Shown here: positions 26,417 through 34,822 of the stretch, piece by piece
Layout: each line of letters begins with the position of its first letter
Numbering within the stretch: position 1 is the first letter of the stretch
Assembly (NCBI GenBank): GCA_965277435.1
Contig: OZ255821.1
Location: 3,100,001-3,164,000, forward strand
Source of the DNA: Bog-105 sp965277435
GTDB taxonomy: Bacteria > Acidobacteriota > Terriglobia > Bryobacterales > Bryobacteraceae
DNA: 64,000 nt
Reading direction: 5' to 3'
The notes under the pieces: generated by a model
Database searches by the model: none
Told to the model about the DNA's origin: nothing
Seen by the model: the letters and a program-made list of their open reading frames with translations, nothing else
Made by a program: the position numbers and the translations under genes

Positions 26417-27274
26417 ATGCATGAGTACGATGTTGTTCTGAAACTGTTATTAAAGGGACCAGCGCGGGAGTTGATGCATGCGTTGTGTGATGCCCCGGTA
26501 AATCGTTGGATGGACGTAGAGATGCCGGAAGTGGTTCACAATACCCGGGTGGACCTACTGGGTGAGTTTGCGGATGGCGGACTGATCCATTTGGAGCTAC
26601 AAAGCACCAACGACCCGAGGATGGCTCTGCGGATGGCAGAGTACTGTCTGCGCATTTACCGACAGCTCGGTAAATTTCCTCGCCAGGTTCTGTTGTATGT
26701 GGGATCCGCCAAGCTCCGGATGGAAGCCGAACTCGCTGGACCGGCATTAGCGTTCCACTACCGTATCTTCGACATTCGCAATCTGGACGGGGACGAGCTG
26801 CTGGAAAGCCCCGATATCGGCGATACTGTAATAGCGGTGCTGGGCCGTTTGCGAGACGAGCGGGCAGCAGTGCGGCAGATACTCCGCCGAATCGCCGAAT
26901 TGGATGTGCCCGGCCGCGACGAGGCCCTTAGCCGGCTGTTGATCCTGGCAGGATTGCGGCGGCTGGAGGAGTACGTAGAGGAAGAGGGGAAAAATATGCC
27001 AGTGTTAGACAGTATTCTCGATCATAAAGTGATCGGCCGCGAATTCAAACGCGCTCGCCAGGAAGGCCGCCAGGAAGGCCGCCAGGAAGGCCGCCAGGAA
27101 GGCCGTCACGAAGGGGAACTTGTCTTATTAAGTAAACAGATGGAGAAGCGATTTGGACAGCTTCCCAAATGGGTGGGAGAGAGTCTGGCAAGCCGGTCGG
27201 AAGAGGAACTAGGGGATCTAGCAGTGCGTTTGCTGGATGCCACTACCTTAGAGGAATTATTCGGAGCGTTATAA
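26417..27274 (+). CDS. Rpn/PD-(D/E)XK nuclease-family protein with in-frame tandem repeats
   Basis: The 285-residue protein resembles Rpn-like (PDDEXK/DUF4351) proteins. The nuclease core appears as VDLLGEF, then HLELQST (an E-x-Q variant of the motif), and RMAEYCLRIYRQLG, about residues 40-80. A helical middle follows, then four exact copies of QEGR, and a C-terminal domain of the DUF4351 kind (LLSKQMEKRFGQLP). Known Rpn proteins are endonucleases that raise recombination, related to transposase families, and may vary by repeat number. It begins 16 bp after fumC but is probably unrelated functionally. Confidence 0.78.
   Translation: MHEYDVVLKLLLKGPARELMHALCDAPVNRWMDVEMPEVVHNTRVDLLGEFADGGLIHLELQSTNDPRMALRMAEYCLRIYRQLGKFPRQVLLYVGSAKLRMEAELAGPALAFHYRIFDIRNLDGDELLESPDIGDTVIAVLGRLRDERAAVRQILRRIAELDVPGRDEALSRLLILAGLRRLEEYVEEEGKNMPVLDSILDHKVIGREFKRARQEGRQEGRQEGRQEGRHEGELVLLSKQMEKRFGQLPKWVGESLASRSEEELGDLAVRLLDATTLEELFGAL
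27059..27106 (+). repeat. Four tandem copies of a 12-bp unit inside the Rpn-like gene
   Basis: The unit CAGGAAGGCCGC is repeated exactly three times, with a fourth copy ending in T. A degenerate fifth follows at 27107-27118. Each unit is four codons (Q-E-G-R), so copy-number change keeps the frame. Confidence 0.95.
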
Positions 27275-27810
27275 ACCTTAGAGCGCCACTTTCTCCAGGT
27301 TAGAAGCAGACTCTAAAGCGGGGCGGGAAGACCCGTTGGGCGGTGTACGGAACAGATACCCTAACAGATCCAGGAACCCCAATGACAGAAGGACGATGGT
27401 CACTATAGTGAGGGTGGCTTCCAAGAGCGAGACTGCGGTCCGGTGCATGTGAGTCATATAGATACAACTCATATCGGCCAGTTCGGTCCACGTGATAGCA
27501 GCAGTTCTGGTAGGAAAATCCCTGCGTTTAGACCGATCGCCGGACCACGGGGCGACCCCACAGGCTTCGAAGAGAGTACCAAATACGGCGAAGGGATAAT
27601 CCCTGCTCAGGCAAAGCGTCGCTCCAGATCCGTAATGGAATCAAACCCACGCGAGTGAGTTCTCGGGCTACCCGTTCTTGGCTGGTAGTGGTAACTGACC
27701 CGTCAACAATCGCGCCGAAACCGGTAGCTGCTTTGAAAAGGAAGGTCTTTTGTTTCAACGAATATCCCGCGATTTAAATCAGCAGAAAAGTAAATCTTTC
27801 CACAGAAATG
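27275..27810. other. 536-bp region with no intact gene, apart from a small remnant
   Basis: No RNA gene or terminator is recognised. Besides the remnant at 27528-27758, a minus-strand frame at 27278-27472 (64 codons) encodes one hydrophobic stretch, TLTIVTIVLLSLGFLDLLGY, that could be a small membrane protein. It has no known relatives to me and no clear ribosome binding site. Confidence 0.4.
27528..27758 (-). pseudogene. Possible remnant of a type II secretion/PilC F-domain N-terminus
   Basis: The 76-codon frame reads TFLFKAATGFGAIVDGSV, then a helical region and LTRVGLIPLRIW. This follows the opening of GspF/PilC proteins, where an F-x-Y-x-A strand, a G-x-x-x-x-G turn and a helix ending G-x-x-P-x-x-I precede the first T2SF domain. 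The usual 300 or more further residues with membrane helices are missing, since the frame stops after WGRPVVRRSV. It may be a decayed copy or a free-standing mini-protein. The resemblance is by eye. Confidence 0.4.
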
Positions 27811-28317
27811 TCAAATAAACATTTCTTCGTCGGAGGTCGCATGGTCGACCGTCGAGCGGGAACTACGACCGAAATGCTGGACTGCGGTCCGAACACCGCT
27901 CAGCACGCCATGGACTTCTCGAATGGGGCGAAGCACCCCTCGCTGGACGACCGACACCGTGCTCTGGACGCGCGTCATGGTGTCGTCGAGCACCATTTCT
28001 GCCCGCTCCAGCTGAACCTTAGCGCGGGTAGAAGCGTCATCCAGCAGCCCGTCAACCTTGACGAGCTGCTGCTTCGAAAGCTCCAGGATGCCAACGCTGG
28101 TCGTGCCGATCTTGTCGATGTGTTTCTCGGCCCCTTGCGCGGTTCGTTTACTAATACTCACAATCTCCGTCAATTGCGGCCAAATTTCGAACATCTTAGC
28201 GCGAATCTGGCGAGCTACCAGGAACATGCCAATCAGGGAAATAGCCTGAATCAGCATGGCAAGCGCCGCCAGAGCGACAAAGATCGTTAGGAGTATGAGG
28301 AGGGTATTCTGGTCCAT
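27811..28317 (-). CDS. DUF948-like (YtxG-type) membrane protein
   Basis: The 168-residue protein has one N-terminal membrane helix (about residues 6-33) followed by a long amphipathic coiled-coil-like region rich in hydrophobic heptads, as in DUF948/YtxG proteins. No enzyme motif is seen. It sits 33 bp downstream of a YtxH-domain gene, and in Bacillus ytxG and ytxH are neighbours in one stress operon. The pair probably acts on the envelope. Confidence 0.65.
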   Translation of the reverse strand: MDQNTLLILLTIFVALAALAMLIQAISLIGMFLVARQIRAKMFEIWPQLTEIVSISKRTAQGAEKHIDKIGTTSVGILELSKQQLVKVDGLLDDASTRAKVQLERAEMVLDDTMTRVQSTVSVVQRGVLRPIREVHGVLSGVRTAVQHFGRSSRSTVDHATSDEEMFI

Positions 28318-28350
28318 GAAAAGCCGGCCTTTGGATTGCCGCCCTCGTTT

Positions 28351-28749
28351 CTAAATCTTATCGATGACGGCATCGTTGCCGCGCTTCACGTTTGCTCCGG
28401 CCGATTGTACGTTCGCGCCGGCTGATTTCACATCGTCCAGCGCGTCGCGATAGGCCTGTTTGCCTGCCTCAACAGCCGCACTCAAGTTGTCTTTCTGCTG
28501 ATGCACCGTGCTCCGGCCTTTTTCGTAAAGATCGGAGGCGGAATTTTTTAGATCATCGGTGCGATGTTTCACGTAATCTGTTCCATCCTGCGCACGGCTC
28601 TTCAGATAGTCCGCGCTCTCACCGGCCTTGTCGGCCAGTAACGCTCTTGTCTCTTCTCCCGATCTGGGCGCCCATAATAATCCGGCCGCCACGCCGACGC
28701 CCAGCCCCAGTAGAAAATAACCAAAACCGCTTTTTTCCTCCATCTTCAA
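28351..28749 (-). CDS. YtxH-domain protein
   Basis: The 132-residue protein starts with a glycine-rich membrane helix, FGYFLLGLGVGVAAGLLWAP, then RSGEETRALLADKA, the YtxH signature. The rest is a hydrophilic helical tail with repeats such as SAGANVQSAGANV. YtxH proteins are small stress-linked membrane proteins of unknown mechanism. It is upstream of the DUF948-like gene on the same strand. Confidence 0.88.
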   Translation of the reverse strand: MKMEEKSGFGYFLLGLGVGVAAGLLWAPRSGEETRALLADKAGESADYLKSRAQDGTDYVKHRTDDLKNSASDLYEKGRSTVHQQKDNLSAAVEAGKQAYRDALDDVKSAGANVQSAGANVKRGNDAVIDKI

Positions 28750-28839
28750 TCTCCTTACCTTTTCTCCTCTTTTTGAGGCTGTTTTTTATCCGTACTTACC
28801 AATGGTAGAGCGTGCTACAGTAGCAAACGTTTCAATAGG

Positions 28840-29370
28840 ATGGCTACCGCGCGCCGACCCAAAAAACTGGATGCCGACGACCTCTGGAATTACGCTCTCC
28901 GCCTACTGGCCGGTCGCGCCCTATCGGCCGCCGAACTGAAGCGCAAGCTTAACCTGCGTGCCGGCTCCCCTCTTGATGTTACTCCTGTCATGGAGCGGCT
29001 TCGTGAATACGGATTTTCCGACGATCGCAAGTTTTCCGAGTCGTATGCGGCGGCCCGGTTGGCCAATCAAGGCTTCGGTCCCTCACGGGTTTTGCGTGAC
29101 TTGCAGTTGAAACAAGTGCCGGCTTCGGTAGCCAAGCAAGCTATTTCAACCACGTTCTCCGGCACCGACGAACAGCAACTTGCCGAACAGTATCTGCTGC
29201 GGAGATATCGGGGAAAAGATCTACCCCTGTTGTTCCAGGAAGAGAAGAACCTGGCGTCGGCCTACCGGCGGCTGCGGTTGGCTGGTTTCAGCTCTGCAGT
29301 CACCTGGAAAGTACTGAAGCGCTATCGCCAGAACGTGCAAGAGTGGGACGAAACAGAAGAGCTTCCTTAG
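28840..29370 (+). CDS. recX: RecX-family regulatory protein
   Basis: The 176-residue protein shows the three-helix repeats of RecX: LWNYALRLLAGRALSAAELKRKL at the start, LREYGFSDDRKFSESYAAARL, then GPSRVLRDLQLKQV, and KNLASAYRRLRLAGFSSAVTW in the last repeat. RecX binds RecA filaments and limits strand exchange. recA is not adjacent. Its 3' end overlaps the convergent lemA by 4 bp. Confidence 0.88.
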   Translation: MATARRPKKLDADDLWNYALRLLAGRALSAAELKRKLNLRAGSPLDVTPVMERLREYGFSDDRKFSESYAAARLANQGFGPSRVLRDLQLKQVPASVAKQAISTTFSGTDEQQLAEQYLLRRYRGKDLPLLFQEEKNLASAYRRLRLAGFSSAVTWKVLKRYRQNVQEWDETEELP

Positions 29371-29933
29371 AATTTGACCTGCGGAACCTTTTTCTCTTCT
29401 TCGCTGGCCTTGAAATAGTTATCGTCTTTGCGATAGCCGAAGATGGAGGCCGCTATGCTGCGCGGAAATAGCTCTACGTCCGTGTTGTACTTTTGAATGG
29501 CAAGGTTGTAATCACGCCGGCTCACCGCGATCCGGTTCTCGGTCCCTGCGAGTTCGTCCTGCAGCCGCAGAAAGTTTTCATTCGACTTCAATTGCGGATA
29601 GTTCTCCTGCAAAACGAGCAGCCGGCCGATCGCGCCGCTTAATTGCGAGTTAGCGCCGATTTCGTCCGACCGGCTCTTAGCGCCCAGCAAAGCGGAACGT
29701 GCGCTGGTTACTTCCCCGATGACGGTTTGCTCCTGTTTGGCGAAGCCTTGCACGGTGGCGACAAGATTTGGAATCAGATCGGCGCGGCGCTTCATGTCGT
29801 TGTCTACCTGCGCCCAACGCGATTCGATCTCATTCTTCTCGGTGACCAGTGTGTTCTTGCCGGATATCAGCTGCCCGCCAAAAATCAGGACGCCCAGGAT
29901 AATCACTACGATCGCAATTAAACCAACCTTCAT
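29367..29933 (-). CDS. lemA: LemA-family membrane protein
   Basis: The 188-residue protein begins with one membrane helix (about 5-24) and then the LemA core: WAQVDNDMKRRADLIPNLV, ENLR-like helices LQDELAGTENRIAVSRRDYN, and a final ELFPRSIAASIFGYRKDDNYF. LemA proteins have an exposed helical bundle of unclear function and are often co-encoded with TPM proteins. Here a nucleotidyltransferase gene separates it from the TPM gene. It is the last gene of that minus-strand operon. Confidence 0.93.
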   Translation of the reverse strand: MKVGLIAIVVIILGVLIFGGQLISGKNTLVTEKNEIESRWAQVDNDMKRRADLIPNLVATVQGFAKQEQTVIGEVTSARSALLGAKSRSDEIGANSQLSGAIGRLLVLQENYPQLKSNENFLRLQDELAGTENRIAVSRRDYNLAIQKYNTDVELFPRSIAASIFGYRKDDNYFKASEEEKKVPQVKF

Positions 29934-29955
29934 CTCAACCCTCCCCAGCCAGAAA

Positions 29956-30699
29956 TTAATTTGTTCCGAGCGTGTCTACAAACCGGACCAGCGCCGCCAC
30001 ATCGGTTAGGTACCGATCGAGTAACGACACCGTCTCCGGCCCGGTCGCTTTTCTTTCCGATGTCCGAATCGCCAGTATCTCATCAAAGGCCGCCAGGGGC
30101 GTAGCGAGTGTCTGGCTGAGCGCGGCCACTACATCGCGCTTCTTCCATAACGGATCTGAGCCATGCAGGATCAACGCATGACGCCCCAGGACGCAAAAAG
30201 TAGAAATGGAATCGGTCAGCAGGCGCTGCAGTCTTTCCGGGTCCGGCAGAACCTCGGCGGCGCGCTGCCGCAAGCGAAGCTGTTTAGCGCGAAGTTCGTG
30301 CTCCACTTGCGCCCGATAAAACTTGTGGTCGACGACCAGGCCTTCAATCACATCAGAGCCATGGAGGATGCGGCGGTGTTGCTGCATGTCGCGGAATTCC
30401 ATCGGGAAGCAATCGGTGGAGGTGCTAACTTCTTCTTTCGTCAGGAGCAGCGGCGGCGGATTTCCCTCTTCGTGCCACCAGTGCAGGATCGGTTGCGCCA
30501 ACCTGAGTTCGTCCGGCGTAATGCGGGTCAGAACGCACAACACGTTTAAGTCGGAGGTGTTTCGATTCCAGTCCTCGGTGGCCGCGGAGCCGTAGAGGAT
30601 GACTGAGATCACGCGCTCACCGAATACATTATTCAGGCGAGTGACCAGATCGGCCAGCTTCTGTTCCAGATCCTGTTTAGGTTCCGTTGTGTCTACCAA
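29956..30699 (-). CDS. Nucleotidyltransferase-fold protein with a variant active site
   Basis: The 247-residue protein has a MNT/pol-beta-like core at about residues 18-55: ILYGSAATEDWNRNTSDLNVL. The canonical pattern is GS...DxD; here the second aspartate appears as asparagine (DLN), which could lower or abolish nucleotide transfer. The C-terminal half is helical. The frame begins with TTG and overlaps the TPM gene by 7 bp, so it is translated from the same mRNA as TPM and LemA. Its target is unknown; antitoxin or signalling roles are possible for this fold. Confidence 0.7.
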   Translation of the reverse strand: MVDTTEPKQDLEQKLADLVTRLNNVFGERVISVILYGSAATEDWNRNTSDLNVLCVLTRITPDELRLAQPILHWWHEEGNPPPLLLTKEEVSTSTDCFPMEFRDMQQHRRILHGSDVIEGLVVDHKFYRAQVEHELRAKQLRLRQRAAEVLPDPERLQRLLTDSISTFCVLGRHALILHGSDPLWKKRDVVAALSQTLATPLAAFDEILAIRTSERKATGPETVSLLDRYLTDVAALVRFVDTLGTN

Positions 30700-31529
30700 T
30701 TGCTGCTAGCCCCTCCGCCGCCGAAATCACCACCACCGAATCCACCAAAGCCACCGCCGCCGCCGGAACCGCCGCCGAAGCCGCCACCGCCCCAATCGCC
30801 GCGACGTCCTCCGCCCAGCATGTTACCGATCAAAACACCGGTAAGCAAGTCACCCGCGCCGCCGCCGCGATAGCCACCACCCGGGCCACCGCGCCGGCCG
30901 CGGCCCACGATCCACAGCAGAAAAAATATACCAACGATGATGAGCGGGAACGGGATGCCTGAGCGATGCGAGGTCCTCTGTGGCCGCGCGTCCGGTAGAT
31001 CCGAGTCGGTGAAAGCGACGCCCTTCCCTTGCGCAATTTGTCCGGCCATATTGCGTGCCGCCGTCATCAGCGCAGCGCCATAATCGCTGGCGCGCAATTC
31101 GGGGCGGATGGCGCGCAGCGTGCTGCCGGCAAAACCGTCGGTGATGTAGGGTTCGATGCCGCGCCCGGTTTCAATGTCGCTCTGGCGGTCTTTCACCGCG
31201 AGCAATAAAAGCACGCCCTGGTTCTGCTTGTCTCCGACGCCCCACTGCCGGCTTAACTCAAGCGCGACGTCGCGAATCGGCTGGTCTTGTAATGTGTCGA
31301 TCGTGACCAGCGCCATTTGCACCCCAAGCTGCTGTTCGACTTTGGTGCAATAGGCTTCGAGCTGTTCTTTCTGGCCCGGATCCACCGCGTGCGCCAGATC
31401 GCTGACGTAACCGGTTGGTTTAGGGAACTGCTTGACGTCGACGGCTCCGCATGCCGCGATCGCGACCGCCAGCAAGGCAACGATCGCCCATTTCGCACGA
31501 AGCGTCTTGGTGTTAGGAACCCTAAACAT
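30693..31529 (-). CDS. TPM-domain (YgcG-like) lipoprotein
   Basis: The 278-residue protein has a lipoprotein signal (LLAVAIAACG, lipobox A-I-A-A-C), then a TPM domain (about 45-190: DLAHAVDPGQKEQLEAYCTK, ALVTIDTLQDQP, SDIETGRGIEPYI). One membrane helix (FPLIIVGIFFLLWIV) and a glycine-rich tail that is probably disordered complete it. TPM proteins are placed in envelope and photosystem-repair work; some are phosphatases. ATG at 31529 gives the cleanest signal peptide; GTG at 31565 would overlap the MFS stop. Confidence 0.88.
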   Translation of the reverse strand: MFRVPNTKTLRAKWAIVALLAVAIAACGAVDVKQFPKPTGYVSDLAHAVDPGQKEQLEAYCTKVEQQLGVQMALVTIDTLQDQPIRDVALELSRQWGVGDKQNQGVLLLLAVKDRQSDIETGRGIEPYITDGFAGSTLRAIRPELRASDYGAALMTAARNMAGQIAQGKGVAFTDSDLPDARPQRTSHRSGIPFPLIIVGIFFLLWIVGRGRRGGPGGGYRGGGAGDLLTGVLIGNMLGGGRRGDWGGGGFGGGSGGGGGFGGFGGGDFGGGGASSNW

Positions 31530-31564
31530 GCAACATGAGCTTACCAATAAGCTCTGCTTCAACA

Positions 31565-32860
31565 CTACTCATTCTCAGGGCCGCCATGTGCCGTAGTCGC
31601 TTCGGCGATGGCCGGTTCTACCGGACTGGCGTTCAGCGTATCCAAGCGACGCAAGCCAGGAAACAGGCAGGCCCATAACGTGACTACCGCCATCGTCCCG
31701 ATGCCGCCCAGCACCACGGCCGGCACGGTTCCGAACCACTGCGCAGTGAGACCAGACTCGAATTGACCGACCTCGTTCGATGCTCCGATGAAAACCATGT
31801 TGACCGCGCTGACCCGTCCGCGCATGTGATCGGGTGTGGCCAGCTGCGTCATGGTCGAACGCACGATAACGCTCACAGTGTCGGTCGCGCCGGTCAGGAA
31901 CAACATCGCAAGCGACAGCCAGAAATTGTGCGAAATACCGAAAACTACGGTCGTGATGCCGAACCCGAAAACCGACCACAACATGGTCGCTCCCGCTCTT
32001 CGGCGCAGCGGCCAGTGCGCCAGCAGGATGCCCATCAGCACGGCGCCTACGCCGGGAGCGCTCCGTAGAATGCCGAGACCAGTCGCGCCGATTTTAAGAA
32101 TCTCGCGCGCATAGACAGGTAACAAGGCCACCGCGCCTCCAAGGAGTACGGCAAACAGATCCAGCGAAATCGCTCCCAGGATGAAGGGATCACGCCAGAT
32201 AAATTTCAACCCATCGAGCACCACTCCCCACGACGCTGCGCCCGGTGGTCGGACGCTTTGGGCCACCTCGACACGCCGAATGCTGAGAAATCCAATGAAG
32301 TAGGCAATAGTGGCACAGCCATACACCGGAGTTGGATGTCCCGTGAATCCATAAAGTAGACCACCGGTCATCGGCCCTACAATCGTGGCAGTCTGAAAAA
32401 TGGATGCGCTCCAAGCGACCGCGTTTGGAAAATCCTCTTTCGAAACCAGCAGCGGCACAAAAGCCTGGCTGGCCGGCGCATTGAACGCCCGCACGGTCCC
32501 GTTTAGCAGGAGTACCAGGTAAATGGGAGCTGCCGACTTCACACCATGCAGCGCCAGAATGAAGAGCAGTACCGAACACAACGAAAACGCCAGATAGCAG
32601 GCCTTCAGGATGGTTAATCGGGGAACGCGGTCGGCGGTATGTCCTGCCACCAGAAACAAACAAATCCCGGGCAGGAACTGGGCCAGCCCGACCAAACCCA
32701 AATCCATCGGCCGGTGGGTCAGTTCGTAGACCTGCCAGCCCACCGCAACGGCTTGCATCTCAGACGAGATGGTCACCAGGAAGCGGGCGACTGCGTAAAA
32801 TCGAAAATTTGGGTACTGAAATGCTGCGCGCGAAGCAGGTGATCGCGGTTCAGCACTCAT
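31565..32860 (-). CDS. MFS exporter of the EntS/DUF894 type
   Basis: The 431-residue protein has 12 hydrophobic segments and the MFS loop AGHTADRVPR after helix 2. The start FRFYAVARFLVTISSEMQAVAVGWQVYELT is typical of the enterobactin-exporter EntS-like branch, which exports siderophores or drugs. ATG at 32860 fits 7 bp after the ABC permease stop; the longer frame (32911) would run into that gene. It is probably co-transcribed with the ABC-2 exporter upstream and TPM downstream. Confidence 0.87.
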   Translation of the reverse strand: MSAEPRSPASRAAFQYPNFRFYAVARFLVTISSEMQAVAVGWQVYELTHRPMDLGLVGLAQFLPGICLFLVAGHTADRVPRLTILKACYLAFSLCSVLLFILALHGVKSAAPIYLVLLLNGTVRAFNAPASQAFVPLLVSKEDFPNAVAWSASIFQTATIVGPMTGGLLYGFTGHPTPVYGCATIAYFIGFLSIRRVEVAQSVRPPGAASWGVVLDGLKFIWRDPFILGAISLDLFAVLLGGAVALLPVYAREILKIGATGLGILRSAPGVGAVLMGILLAHWPLRRRAGATMLWSVFGFGITTVVFGISHNFWLSLAMLFLTGATDTVSVIVRSTMTQLATPDHMRGRVSAVNMVFIGASNEVGQFESGLTAQWFGTVPAVVLGGIGTMAVVTLWACLFPGLRRLDTLNASPVEPAIAEATTAHGGPENE

Positions 32861-32867
32861 TTGAGGC

Positions 32868-33722
32868 TCAAGTAACCACTCGCTTGCGAAAGGTGCGAGC
32901 GCCGAGTACAAACATCAATATGACCGAGATGCCCAGGGCGAGCAAAATCCAGCGCAGATCGAGCGTGGGGAAGTCTCGGCCATCGATGGGCGGCACCATG
33001 GCGTAGCGCAAACCTTCCGCCGCATAAGTCAGTGGATTCAGCAGCGTGAGGATTTGAAACCAGCGGATGTTAGTCAGCGCGCCCCAGGGATAGTAAGTGC
33101 AACCCGTGAACAGAAGCGGCGTGAAAATCAGAGTAAACATCAAGCTGATCTGATCCGGTTTGATGATGGTTCCCATAAGCAGACCGATGGTGGAGCCCAC
33201 CAGACCAGTGAGGATGACCATACCGATCAGGATCGGTAAGCGATCAGGCCGCACGGCAAAGCCATGGCCTAAGATGAGCCAGCCGAGCGGAAAAATCACC
33301 GAACTTGCGACCGTGCCACGCAAGGCGGCAAATAAAACTTTTTCGAGCGGAACCCACCAGATAGGCAGAGGCGAGAGCAACCGGTCGTCGATCTCGCGTG
33401 CAAAGCCAAGATCCAGCACAAGCGGTAAGGTGACGCCCTGCATAGCCGCCAGCATCCCGGTAAGCGCCACGATGCCGGGCAGCATCAGGGACGCGAAGTT
33501 GCCCGCCGCCAGGCCGATGCCAGGCAGCACTTTGCCAAAGATGAAAAGGAAAAACAGCGGCTGCATGAGGGCTTGCAGCAGAAATGGAATGAATTCGCGT
33601 CCGGTGACAACTACATCGCGCCGCAGAATCGCGACGAATGCGCTGATGGCAAGCGCTGTACGGTTGGACGCTTCTCTCGGCCTGGCCGCGACTTCGAGCG
33701 AATTTGCGTAAGTGTCCCCCAT
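32868..33722 (-). CDS. ABC-2 type transporter permease
   Basis: The 284-residue protein has about six membrane helices and the ABC-2 family pattern: FIPFLLQALMQPLFFLFIFG, a conserved LLSPLPIWWVPLEKVLFAAL loop (coupling region), and TGCTYYPWGAL near the end. It pairs with the ATPase encoded immediately upstream (start and stop overlap by one base), forming a DrrAB-like exporter. The cargo is unknown; drugs, lipids or polysaccharide are typical. Confidence 0.9.
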   Translation of the reverse strand: MGDTYANSLEVAARPREASNRTALAISAFVAILRRDVVVTGREFIPFLLQALMQPLFFLFIFGKVLPGIGLAAGNFASLMLPGIVALTGMLAAMQGVTLPLVLDLGFAREIDDRLLSPLPIWWVPLEKVLFAALRGTVASSVIFPLGWLILGHGFAVRPDRLPILIGMVILTGLVGSTIGLLMGTIIKPDQISLMFTLIFTPLLFTGCTYYPWGALTNIRWFQILTLLNPLTYAAEGLRYAMVPPIDGRDFPTLDLRWILLALGISVILMFVLGARTFRKRVVT

Positions 33723-34765
33723 TACCGCAGATGCCTCCCTGTAAGAAAGATAAACACTTCTTCAAGTGATGGCTGCTTGACGCTGAGATTGCGGACTTCG
33801 GCCCCTTCACTCAGAACCGCTTGCGCGGCTGGCCCGATCAGCTTATTGGCTGAACTGGCATAGATCCGAAAGGTGAAGTGGCCCGGTTCGGCTTCGGTGT
33901 CTGCCCCATTACCTACCGATTCCACCTTGGTGGTCGACGGCATCGCGCCGAGCGCCTGGCTCACACGCTCCGCTAAATTTTCACGCCGCTCGTCCGGCGC
34001 AAAAGCCTGCACTTCTAGCGATGTGCCACCCGGAATCATTTTCTTCAATTCTTCCGGGGTTTCGTTCACCAGTATTTTGCCGTGATCCATTACCGCGATG
34101 CGCTGGCAGAGCTTGTCCGCTTCTTCCATGTCGTGAGTCGTGAGCAATATGGTGAGTCCGCGGGCATTCATCTCGCGAATCCTCTCCCACAGAAACAAAC
34201 GCGATTGCGGATCCAGATTATTCGTCGGCTCATCGAGGAACAGGACGTCCGGTTCATGCATCAGGGCACGGGCAATCATCAGCCGCTGTGCCATGCCGCC
34301 CGAATAGCGGTTCACTTTCTCGTTCTTGCGGTCGCCCAATCCCAACTCGTCTAGCAGCTTATCGGCCAGCGCTTCGCGGGTTTTTCTCGCGACTCCATGA
34401 TAAGCCGCGTGAAATGTCAGGATTTCGCGCACTTTCAGGCTGCGATCAAGATTACTCTGCTGCGGCACCACCGCGATGCGCTGCTTCACGCCAATCGGAT
34501 CGCCGGCGACGTCGATGCCCATAATGGAAGCGCTGCCCTGCGTGGGCAGAATGCCGGTTGTCAGGACGCCAATGGTGGTGGTCTTTCCGGCGCCGTTTGG
34601 GCCCAGCAGTCCGAAGATTTCTCCGCGGTTTACCTGGAATGAGACGCCATCGACCGCGTTGGTCTTGGATTTGGAGTACCGTTTGACTAAGTCGTAGACT
34701 TCGATCGCGGAAAACTTCCGGGCAGACAGATCTTTTTCGCTTAGGGCAGCCTCACTCATCGGCAT
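33722..34765 (-). CDS. ABC transporter ATP-binding protein (DrrA-like)
   Basis: The 347-residue ATPase has Walker A GLLGPNGAGKTTTIG, signature RYSGGMAQRL, Walker B VLFLDEPTNNLD, and switch histidine in LTTHDMEE. A C-terminal extension of about 90 residues is typical of DrrA/NodI-like exporters. It partners with the ABC-2 permease downstream. ATG at 34765 is used; an ATG two codons in (34759) is also possible. Confidence 0.95.
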   Translation of the reverse strand: MPMSEAALSEKDLSARKFSAIEVYDLVKRYSKSKTNAVDGVSFQVNRGEIFGLLGPNGAGKTTTIGVLTTGILPTQGSASIMGIDVAGDPIGVKQRIAVVPQQSNLDRSLKVREILTFHAAYHGVARKTREALADKLLDELGLGDRKNEKVNRYSGGMAQRLMIARALMHEPDVLFLDEPTNNLDPQSRLFLWERIREMNARGLTILLTTHDMEEADKLCQRIAVMDHGKILVNETPEELKKMIPGGTSLEVQAFAPDERRENLAERVSQALGAMPSTTKVESVGNGADTEAEPGHFTFRIYASSANKLIGPAAQAVLSEGAEVRNLSVKQPSLEEVFIFLTGRHLR

Positions 34766-34822
34766 CTTTCAGTTGTACTCGAATTCGCCCTTTGAACGCC
34801 ACAAACTTCGCAGGCGCTGCAC

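Noticed and set aside
27443..27658. 71-codon plus-strand frame in the region after the Rpn-like gene
   Set aside because: No family features, no ribosome binding site, and overlaps the better minus-strand T2SF-like frame.
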